Positions 1 to 7,497 of a stretch of DNA of 7,497 nucleotides are shown here, piece after piece. The DNA is taken from NCBI GenBank assembly GCA_946481465.1, contig CAMLOC010000160.1, forward strand, positions 1 to 7,497. The letters run 5' to 3'. The number at the start of each line of letters is the position of its first letter. The stretch's first letter is position 1. The translations under genes were made by a program, and so were the position numbers. Origin of the DNA: an uncultured Shinella sp. (GTDB lineage: Bacteria; Pseudomonadota; Alphaproteobacteria; Rhizobiales; Rhizobiaceae). The notes under the pieces were generated by a model. It had not been told where the DNA came from. It did no database searches and saw only the letters and a program-made list of their open reading frames with translations.

Positions 1-181
1 CGGCGCCGATGCCGCCTGGCGCATCAGCCGGCGCGAGGAGAATGACGGCCTCGTGGTCAAGACCGATTACCAGGCGATGGCCGCCCAGCCGCTCGGCGCC
101 GATGCCGCCGCCGCCGCGCTCCAGCCGGATGCGCCCCCCGAGGCGTGCATCGAGGACACGACGACGCCGGAATGGCGTTGA
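1..181 (+). CDS. C-terminal end of an unrecognised protein (5' part outside window)
   Basis: An open frame runs in from the left edge (first full codon at 2) and ends at a TGA at 179-181, giving 59 residues. The product begins GADAAWRISRREENDGLVVK and ends TTTPEWR, with an alanine-rich stretch (GADAAAAALQ) and a proline-rich tail. Support for coding is indirect: about 88% of its third codon positions are G or C, typical of this genome's real genes, and the frame stays open to the edge. The stop lies only 13 bp from the stop of the convergent transporter gene, a normal tight convergent arrangement. I recognise no domain, no membrane segment and no catalytic motif in this tail, so no function is offered. 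The reading is moderately secure as a gene end, but its identity is unknown. Confidence 0.55.
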   Translation, partial: GADAAWRISRREENDGLVVKTDYQAMAAQPLGADAAAAALQPDAPPEACIEDTTTPEWR

Positions 182-194
182 GGCCCTGAGGGTT

Positions 195-1166
195 CTATCC
201 TTGCAGGGTCTGGTGCCGCATGGCCGCCCGGCGCTTCAGTTCGAGATGGTGCTCGCGCAGGATGACGAAGATGCCGGCGGCCACGACGATGGCGGTGCCG
301 ACCAGCATGGTCTCGGTCGGCACGTCGCCGAACACGACATAGCCGATGACGAGGCCGAGCACGATCGAGATATATTCGAACGGGGCGATGGTGGAGACAT
401 CCGCATAGCGGTAGCTCGCGGTCAGCAGGAGCTGCGCGATGCCGCCGCAGAAGCCGGCCAGCGCCATCAGGCCGAGCGACGGCCAGCCGAGCGCGCTCCA
501 GCCGAAGGGCAGCGTGCCCAGCGAGAAGACCGACGCGAACAGCGAGAAATAGAGCACGATGGTCGGCGTGCGCTCGGTCTGCACCAGCTTGCGCACCAGC
601 ACCATGGCGATGGAGCCGAGCATGGCGAAGGCCAGCATGGCGAGCGCGCCCATCGCCTCCGAGGAGCCGAAACCGCCCTCGCGGAACAGCGTCAGGCGCG
701 GCCAGCTGATGATCGCGACGCCGAGGAGCCCCACCAGCACGGCCGTCCAGCGATAGATGCCGACCTTCTCCTTCAGGAACACCGCGGCAACGACGACGGT
801 GATGAGCGGCAGCGCATAGCCGAGCGCGATCGATTCGGGCAGCGGCAGGTGCACGAGGCCGTAGAAGCCGAAGCCCATCGACAGGATGCCGATGAAGCCG
901 CGCTTGAAATGGCCGAAGATGTCGTTGGTGCGGAAGGCATCGCGCAACTGGCCCTGCACGGCGAGGAAGACGATGATCGGCACCATGGCGAAGGCGGAGC
1001 GCAGGAATGTGATCTGCCCGGCCGGGATATCCTTGCCGGCCGCCTTGATGAGGGCGGACATGCACAGGAAGATCACCACGGACGTGACCTTGAGCGAAAT
1101 GCCCCGCATGGGGTTGGGGTATTGCATGTCCATGGAGAACTCGTCACGGCCGGCAGGCCGTGGCAT
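195..1166 (-). CDS. EamA/DMT-superfamily transporter (ten-helix inner membrane permease)
   Basis: This encodes a predicted inner-membrane permease of the drug/metabolite transporter superfamily, with two tandem EamA repeats. In the 323-residue reading, about ten hydrophobic helices can be seen near residues 22-42, 51-71, 87-107, 109-130, 134-154, 168-193, 201-221, 226-252, 257-281 and 284-306. The first repeat ends with the family-like FLKEKVGIYRW and the second contains APFEYISIVLGLVIGYVVFGD. The C-terminal tail is short and basic, as expected for a cytoplasmic end. The substrate cannot be read from the sequence; related proteins carry varied metabolites. The start is uncertain: in-frame ATGs lie at 1164-1166, 1131-1133, 1125-1127 and 1107-1109, and none has a strong Shine-Dalgarno. 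The ATG at 1131-1133 has a weak GAG upstream and leaves a 312-residue protein starting MDMQYPNPM, which is equally plausible. The gene is divergent from pepN and convergent with the partial gene at 1-181, so it is probably transcribed alone. Confidence 0.9.
   Translation of the reverse strand: MPRPAGRDEFSMDMQYPNPMRGISLKVTSVVIFLCMSALIKAAGKDIPAGQITFLRSAFAMVPIIVFLAVQGQLRDAFRTNDIFGHFKRGFIGILSMGFGFYGLVHLPLPESIALGYALPLITVVVAAVFLKEKVGIYRWTAVLVGLLGVAIISWPRLTLFREGGFGSSEAMGALAMLAFAMLGSIAMVLVRKLVQTERTPTIVLYFSLFASVFSLGTLPFGWSALGWPSLGLMALAGFCGGIAQLLLTASYRYADVSTIAPFEYISIVLGLVIGYVVFGDVPTETMLVGTAIVVAAGIFVILREHHLELKRRAAMRHQTLQG
1145..1162 (-). other. Perfect 7-bp stem-loop at the 5' end of the transporter gene
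   Basis: CACGGCC (1145-1151) and GGCCGTG (1156-1162) are exact reverse complements separated by the four bases GGCA. The hairpin falls between the most upstream ATG and the ATG at 1131-1133. If translation starts at the inner ATG, it sits in the mRNA leader close to the initiation region and could limit ribosome access. If the outer ATG is used, it is simply part of codons 2-8. The pairing is seen directly; any regulatory role is inference, and in DNA this GC-rich a 7-bp stem can arise by chance. Confidence 0.35.
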
Positions 1167-1458
1167 CGTGCGTTGCGGAGGGACCGGAGAACCGGGGTCA
1201 GGCTGGGGCCGGAGTGTAGCCGGATCGCTTGCCGGATGGGATCAATTCTGGTGATGCGTCACGGATAATTTTGATCGGATCGGCGGCGGTGTTCGACTGT
1301 CCCGATAAAGCATAAAATTGCGATTCGGAGCCTCATGGAAATGAGATGTTAAGCCAATAAGCTTATCAATCCATGGAATTTGGGGGCAGACCGTCCATAT
1401 TGCCCGTAGCGTTGTACGAAAACGATACGGACCGGGCGGCAACGAGCAGGACATATCC
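1167..1458. promoter_or_regulatory. Divergent intergenic region between the transporter gene and pepN
   Basis: About 290 bp without a gene must hold the promoters of both divergent genes. The part from about 1260 to 1380 is clearly AT-richer than the flanking genes. Three short symmetric elements can be seen: GTGATGCGTCAC at 1251-1262 (GTGA/TCAC arms around TGCG), CTCAT-GGAA-ATGAG at 1332-1345, and the 10-bp perfect palindrome ATAAGCTTAT at 1357-1366. I could not find a convincing -35/-10 pair on either strand, so no promoter position is assigned. I see no tRNA, small RNA or short ORF with a ribosome binding site here. Confidence 0.45.
1448..1451 (+). promoter_or_regulatory. Ribosome binding site of pepN
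   Basis: AGGA sits seven bases before the ATG at 1459, within GAGCAGGACATATCCATG. The spacing is good, and the protein beginning here (MRTENG...) aligns from its first residues with the usual N-terminus of PepN. This supports 1459 as the start. Confidence 0.65.
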
Positions 1459-4107
1459 ATGCGGACAGAGAACGGCCGGATCATTCATCTGGCAGAGTAT
1501 CGCCAGACCGACTTCGTTCTCGAGCGCGTCGACCTGACCTTCGAACTGGACCCGACGGAAACCAAGGTCGAGGCGCGCCTGATCTTCCATCGCCGCGAGG
1601 GCGTCGACCCCGCCGCCCCGCTGGTCCTCGACGGCGACGAACTCGTCATGACGAGCCTGCTTTTCGACCAGATGGAGATGGACAAGGCGCGCTACGACGC
1701 CACGCCCGACAGCCTGACGATCCGCGACCTGCCGGCGACCGACCCCTTCGAGATCACCGTCACGACGATGATCAACCCCGAGGCCAACACCCAGCTGATG
1801 GGCCTCTACCGCACCAACGGCGTCTATTGCACCCAGTGCGAGGCCGAAGGCTTCCGCCGCATCACCTATTTCCCCGACCGGCCGGACGTGCTCGCCGTCT
1901 ATACGGTCAACATCATCGCCGACAAGGAAAGCTGCCCGCTTCTCCTGTCCAACGGCAACTTCCTCGGCGGTGCCGGCTATGGCGAAGGCAAGCATTTCGC
2001 CGCCTGGTTCGACCCGCACCCGAAGCCCTCCTACCTCTTCGCGCTGGTCGCCGGCGATCTCGGCGTGGTGGAGGACACGTTCACCACCATGTCCGGCCGC
2101 GAGGTGACGCTGAAGATCTATGTCGAGCACGGCAAGGAGCCGCGCGCGGCCTATGCCATGGACGCGCTGAAACGCTCCATGAAATGGGACGAGGAGGTGT
2201 TCGGCCGCGAATACGACCTCGACATCTTCATGATCGTCGCCGTCTCCGACTTCAACATGGGCGCCATGGAGAACAAGGGGCTCAACGTCTTCAACGACAA
2301 ATACGTGCTCGCCGATCCCGAGATCGCCACCGACCAGGACTATGCGAACATCGAGGCGATCATCGCCCACGAATATTTCCACAACTGGACGGGCAACCGC
2401 GTCACCTGCCGCGACTGGTTCCAGCTGTGCCTCAAGGAAGGCCTGACGGTCTACCGCGACCACGAATTCTCCGCCGACCAGCGCTCGCGTGCGGTCAAGC
2501 GCATCGCCGAGGTGCGGCACCTGAAGTCCGAGCAGTTCCCGGAGGATGCCGGCCCCCTCGCCCATCCGGTGCGCCCGACGAAATACCGCGAGATCAACAA
2601 TTTCTACACGACGACCGTCTATGAAAAAGGCTCCGAGGTGACGCGCATGATCGCGACCATCGTCGGCAGGGACGGTTTCAAGAAGGGCATGGACCTCTAT
2701 TTCGAGCGGCACGACGGCGATGCCGCGACGATCGAGGACTTCGTCAAATGCTTCGAGGCGGCGAACGGCGTCGACCTCACGCAGTTCTCCCTCTGGTACC
2801 ATCAGGCAGGCACGCCGCTCGTCAGCGTCTCGTCGAGCTACGACCAGGCCAAGGGCGAATTCACGCTGTCGCTGGAACAGATGATCCCGCCGACGCCCGG
2901 CCAGGCCGCAAAGGAGCCGATGCACATTCCGCTGCGCTTCGGCCTTCTTTCCGCCGATGGTTCCGAGGCACTGCCCAGCGCCGTCAGCGGCGCCGAGGTG
3001 ACCGGCGACGTGCTGCACCTCAAGGAACGCCGCCAGACGGTGACCTTCTCCGGCATCGCCTCGCGCCCGGTCGTCTCGCTCAACCGCGGCTTCTCCGCGC
3101 CGATCAACCTGCATTTCGAGCAGGCGCCCGCGGACCTCGCCCATATCGCCCGCCACGACAGCGATCTCTTCGCCCGCTGGCAGGCGCTAAACGACCTCGC
3201 CCTGCCGAACCTCGTCGCGGCGGCGCGCAAGGCGCGGGCGGGCGAAGCGGTCGAAGCCGACCCGGTGCTCGCCGACACGCTGATCGCCATCGCGGGCGAC
3301 GCGGCGCTGGAGCCGGCCTTCCGGGCGCAGGCGCTCGCCCTCCCCTCCGAATCCGACATCGCCCGCGAACTCGCCAGCAACAACGACCCGGACGCCATCC
3401 GCGCCGGCCGCGAAGCCGTGCTCGCCTTCGTGGCGAACCGCGATCCCGCCGTCTTCGCCGCGCTCTTCGAAAGCCACCGCACCGGCGGCACTTTCACGCC
3501 GGACGCGATGAGCGCCGGCCAGCGGGCCTTGCGCAATGCGGCGCTCGCCTATCTCGCCGTCGCCGACGGCACGCCGGCCCGCGCGGCGGAAGCCTTCGCC
3601 GCCGCCGACAACATGACCGACCTCAGCGCGGCCCTCACCGTGCTCGCCCACCGCTTCCCCGACGCGCCGGAGACGGCGGCGGCGCTCGAAGCCTTCCGCG
3701 CCCGCTTCGCCGACAATGCGCTGGTCATCGACAAGTGGTTCTCCATCCAGTCGACCATTCCGGGCGACGGCGCGCTGGACCGCGTCAGGGCGCTGATGGA
3801 AAGCCAGCACTTCAACAAGGCGAACCCCAACCGCGTGCGCGCGCTCGTCGGCACCTTCGCCTTCTCCAACCCGACCGGCTTCAACCGGGCGGACGGTGCG
3901 GGCTACCGCTTCCTCGCCGCGCAAATCCTGGAAATCGACCCGAAGAACCCGCAGCTCGCCGCCCGCATCCTCACCTCCATGCGCTCCTGGCGGGCGCTCG
4001 AGGACGGCCGCTCCGACCATGCGCGCAACGCGCTGCGCACGATCGCCGGCGGCGAGAAGCTCTCCTCCGACGTTTCCGACATCGTGGAGCGCATGCTGAA
4101 GGGTTGA
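1459..4107 (+). CDS. pepN: Aminopeptidase N (M1 family zinc metallopeptidase)
   Basis: This is a cytoplasmic broad-specificity aminopeptidase that releases N-terminal residues from peptides in the last steps of protein turnover. The 882-residue product is close to the 870 of E. coli PepN. The substrate-anchoring GAMEN motif lies at residues 268-272. The zinc motif HEYFH is at 304-308, with the third ligand Glu327 eighteen residues later (H304, H308, E327) and Glu305 as the general base. Tyr388, in FYTTTVYEKG, matches the transition-state tyrosine. All are offset by a constant +7 from the E. coli numbering as I know it, so the catalytic core is intact and uninterrupted. The N-terminal saddle domain spans roughly 12-190, the catalytic domain 200-445, an Ig-like DUF3458 domain about 450-550, and a helical C-terminal domain follows to the end. 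There is no signal peptide. The start is supported by AGGA at 1448-1451. The gene is followed by a hairpin and then the separate kinase gene 222 bp downstream, so an operon is unlikely. Codon use is uniform and strongly GC3-biased. Confidence 0.97.
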   Translation: MRTENGRIIHLAEYRQTDFVLERVDLTFELDPTETKVEARLIFHRREGVDPAAPLVLDGDELVMTSLLFDQMEMDKARYDATPDSLTIRDLPATDPFEITVTTMINPEANTQLMGLYRTNGVYCTQCEAEGFRRITYFPDRPDVLAVYTVNIIADKESCPLLLSNGNFLGGAGYGEGKHFAAWFDPHPKPSYLFALVAGDLGVVEDTFTTMSGREVTLKIYVEHGKEPRAAYAMDALKRSMKWDEEVFGREYDLDIFMIVAVSDFNMGAMENKGLNVFNDKYVLADPEIATDQDYANIEAIIAHEYFHNWTGNRVTCRDWFQLCLKEGLTVYRDHEFSADQRSRAVKRIAEVRHLKSEQFPEDAGPLAHPVRPTKYREINNFYTTTVYEKGSEVTRMIATIVGRDGFKKGMDLYFERHDGDAATIEDFVKCFEAANGVDLTQFSLWYHQAGTPLVSVSSSYDQAKGEFTLSLEQMIPPTPGQAAKEPMHIPLRFGLLSADGSEALPSAVSGAEVTGDVLHLKERRQTVTFSGIASRPVVSLNRGFSAPINLHFEQAPADLAHIARHDSDLFARWQALNDLALPNLVAAARKARAGEAVEADPVLADTLIAIAGDAALEPAFRAQALALPSESDIARELASNNDPDAIRAGREAVLAFVANRDPAVFAALFESHRTGGTFTPDAMSAGQRALRNAALAYLAVADGTPARAAEAFAAADNMTDLSAALTVLAHRFPDAPETAAALEAFRARFADNALVIDKWFSIQSTIPGDGALDRVRALMESQHFNKANPNRVRALVGTFAFSNPTGFNRADGAGYRFLAAQILEIDPKNPQLAARILTSMRSWRALEDGRSDHARNALRTIAGGEKLSSDVSDIVERMLKG

Positions 4108-4125
4108 GTGCGCGGGATAGCTGCC

Positions 4126-4151
4126 CCCCACTGCCCTACCGGGCAGCGGGG
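4126..4151 (+). terminator. Hairpin 3' of pepN, possible terminator without a T-tract
   Basis: CTGCCC (4131-4136) pairs with GGGCAG (4141-4146) across the loop TACC. Beyond a single A/C mismatch the stem continues with CCCC (4126-4129) against GGGG (4148-4151), giving 6+4 bp of nearly pure G-C pairing. It begins 19 bp after the pepN stop, where a terminator or 3'-end stabilising structure would sit. No run of T follows, so intrinsic termination is not assured. The right arm CGGGGAG (4147-4153) can instead pair with CTCCCCG at 4180-4186, a possible alternative fold. The structure is seen in the sequence; its function is inference. Confidence 0.5.
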
Positions 4152-4204
4152 AGTAGCCACGCTCGCCGAACCGTCCCATCTCCCCGAAGCAATCCCAATT
4201 TCCC

Positions 4205-4234
4205 AACCATAAGAAATGGTTAAGACTTGGTTAC
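4205..4234 (+). promoter_or_regulatory. CtrA-like box overlapping an inverted repeat, upstream of the sensor kinase
   Basis: TTAA (4220-4223), seven bases (GACTTGG), then TTAC (4231-4234) matches the alphaproteobacterial CtrA recognition pattern TTAA-N7-TTAA with one mismatch. The left half lies inside an inverted repeat: AACCAT (4205-4210), AAGAA, ATGGTT (4216-4221). Read on the minus strand this gives TTAACCAT, the extended half-site form often cited for CtrA. The box is about 100 bp upstream of the kinase start, a plausible distance for promoter control. CtrA is the response regulator that acts downstream of PleC/DivK signalling, so the context fits a feedback. A match this short can occur by chance, so the site is suggestive only. 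Confidence 0.4.
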
Positions 4235-4253
4235 CTTTTCCTCTGGACAAGCC

Positions 4254-4269
4254 GAATCACAATTGATTC
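4254..4269. repeat. Symmetric inverted repeat GAATCA-CAAT-TGATTC (operator-like)
   Basis: GAATCA (4254-4259) and TGATTC (4264-4269) are exact reverse complements around a 4-bp spacer that itself overlaps CAATTG. The element is AT-rich, lies 61 bp before the kinase start and 20 bp after the CtrA-like box, and is followed by no T-tract. Its length and placement suit an operator for a dimeric DNA-binding protein or part of the promoter region. I do not recognise the regulator. Confidence 0.35.
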
Positions 4270-4329
4270 ATTAGGGCAGGTTCGGGCGAGCGGCGCGCCG
4301 AATCGCGAGAAGGTACAAGGTTTGAGATT

Positions 4330-6678
<2,349 letters not shown>

Positions 6679-6699
6679 GGGCGCGACCCCACCCACCCA

Positions 6700-6789
6700 C
6701 GTCATCCTCGGGCTTGACCCGAGGATCCATGCCACAAACGCAACATGTACCGTGACGCGTGGATCCTCGGGTCAAGCCCGAGGATGACG
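6700..6789. repeat. Nested palindromic intergenic repeat (REP/RIME-like) between convergent genes
   Basis: Positions 6700-6729 and 6760-6789 are perfect 30-base reverse complements. The pairing continues inward for three more positions (one G-T wobble, then two Watson-Crick pairs), giving a stem of about 33 bp around a 24-base loop. Each arm is itself a palindrome: ATCCTCGGG-CTTGA-CCCGAGGAT (6704-6726) and ATCCTCGGG-TCAAG-CCCGAGGAT (6763-6785), 9-bp stems with 5-base loops. The DNA or RNA can therefore form one long hairpin or two short ones. From general knowledge, sequences of this type are abundant between genes in Rhizobiales and often give spurious peptides such as VILGLDPRIH. The class name (REP- or RIME-like) is inference, since no second copy lies in this window. 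It starts 22 bp after the kinase stop and ends 38 bp before the glnE stop, where it could end transcription or protect transcripts from both sides; it lacks a clear T-tract. Confidence 0.8.
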
Positions 6790-6826
6790 GAGGAGAAGTT
6801 GGAGGGAGGCCTTCCCGAACCCGTCG

Positions 6827-7497
6827 CTACCCCTTCACCACCCCCTGAAAGATCTTCCGCACCGCCTTGGAGACACGCCGGATCTCCGCCTCCAGGGTGC
6901 GCACGTCCGGGCAGTCGCCGGCGCGGCAGACGAGGTCGACGAGGCCGGCGGGGGCCTCCTTCGGGTCGAAGCCGCCGTCGACGCTGAGGCGCACGATCTG
7001 CGAGATTTCCGTATAGAGGCTGAGCGCCCTTCGCACCGTATCGAGGTCGTTCGGGTCCATCATGCCCTCTCCGAGCAAGGCCAGCGCATCGCCCGTCGGC
7101 AGCGCCTCGTCCGGCTGGGCCATGCCGCGCGCCGGCGCGACCAGCGCCAGGAACTGGGCGATGAACTCGATGTCGATCAGCCCGCCGGCGATGAGCTTCA
7201 GGTCCCAGATATCCTTCGGCGGCTTCTCCTCGTCGATCAGCGCGCGCATCTCGACCACATCCCTGGCGACCTTGCCGGCATCGCGCGTGCGGCCGAGCAC
7301 GGCGCGGAAGATCTCCTCGGCCTGCCGCACCAGGCTCTCGTCGCCGCACAGGACGCGCGCACGGGTCAGCGCCATGTGCTCCCAGGTCCAGGCCTCCTCG
7401 GCCTGGTACTTGCCGAAGGCGGTGATGCGGGTGGCGACGGGCCCCATGTTGCCGGAGGGGCGAAGCCGCATGTCGACCTCGTAGAGCACGCCCTCGG
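6827..7497 (-). CDS. glnE: Glutamine synthetase adenylyltransferase/deadenylylase, C-terminal part
   Basis: GlnE attaches AMP to, and removes it from, glutamine synthetase in response to PII signals, switching nitrogen assimilation down or up. Only the last 222 complete codons are in the window; the frame stays open past the right edge and the stop is TAG at 6827-6829. The first in-frame GTG (7487-7489) is internal, not a start, because upstream codons encode Glu-Gly and the family motif is already under way. That motif, LYEVDMRLRPSG (about 7451-7486), belongs to the C-terminal nucleotidyltransferase (adenylylation) domain. EEAWTWEHMALTRAR follows, then DLKLIAGGLIDIEFIAQF (about 7154-7207), characteristic of the helical region shared by GlnE and GlnD. 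The rest, ending AVRKIFQGVVKG, is the helical C-terminus. Known GlnE proteins approach 1,000 residues with two such catalytic halves, so about three quarters of the gene lies outside. It converges on the kinase gene with 148 bp between stops. No frameshift is seen. Confidence 0.95.
   Translation of the reverse strand, partial: EGVLYEVDMRLRPSGNMGPVATRITAFGKYQAEEAWTWEHMALTRARVLCGDESLVRQAEEIFRAVLGRTRDAGKVARDVVEMRALIDEEKPPKDIWDLKLIAGGLIDIEFIAQFLALVAPARGMAQPDEALPTGDALALLGEGMMDPNDLDTVRRALSLYTEISQIVRLSVDGGFDPKEAPAGLVDLVCRAGDCPDVRTLEAEIRRVSKAVRKIFQGVVKG

Noticed and set aside
9..1268. A 419-codon plus-strand frame across the transporter gene
   Set aside because: The product is low-complexity (E, D, R, H and A rich) and complementary to a convincing ten-helix membrane protein on the minus strand, so it is a shadow frame.
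1366..3156. A 596-codon open frame antisense to pepN
   Set aside because: It lies opposite a gene with every M1 catalytic motif. In high-GC genomes with strong third-position bias, the antisense frame is often free of stops. The translation is rich in D, G, R, V, A and H, with no recognisable domain and no ribosome binding site.
6691..6700. Tandem ACCC repeats before the palindrome
   Set aside because: Only about three short units are present, too few to be a meaningful microsatellite in GC-rich DNA.
6702..6787. Short peptides such as VILGLDPRIHA and WILGSSPRMT encoded in the spacer
   Set aside because: These are translations of the palindromic repeat, a common source of spurious annotations in Rhizobiales, not real protein ends.

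Overview
The window looks like chromosomal DNA from a GC-rich alphaproteobacterium, most likely a member of the Rhizobiaceae. The reasons are the strong G/C preference at third codon positions, a sensor kinase whose histidine-box region resembles the PleC/DivJ/PdhS group, a neighbouring glnE, and a 'GGATCCTCGGGTCAAGCCCGAGG'-type palindromic repeat of a kind common between genes in Rhizobiales. Family assignments come from reading motifs by eye; no database search was possible.

Layout from left to right: (1) the last 59 codons of an unrecognised plus-strand gene run in from the left edge and stop at 181. (2) Convergent with it, 13 bp away, is a minus-strand ten-helix EamA/DMT-family transporter (195-1166, start uncertain). 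(3) An AT-richer divergent intergenic region of about 290 bp holds short palindromes and no gene. (4) pepN, a complete M1-family alanyl aminopeptidase with all catalytic motifs intact (1459-4107, plus). (5) A 222-bp intergenic region contains a post-pepN hairpin, a CtrA-like TTAA-N7-TTAC box embedded in an inverted repeat, and a second symmetric inverted repeat. (6) A membrane-bound PAS-PAS-HisKA-HATPase sensor kinase, most likely the PleC orthologue (4330-6678, plus). (7) A 148-bp convergent spacer carries a long nested inverted repeat (6700-6789). (8) The C-terminal 222 residues of glnE, the glutamine synthetase adenylyltransferase, lie on the minus strand and run off the right edge.

The genes do not form one pathway: they are a transporter, a housekeeping peptidase, a developmental or cell-cycle sensor kinase and a nitrogen-control enzyme. 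All complete genes look intact, with similar codon use, and nothing suggests recent transfer. I see no novel multi-gene system. The parts most worth a second look are the noncoding ones: the promoter region of the PleC-like kinase (possible direct CtrA control) and the nested palindrome between the kinase and glnE.
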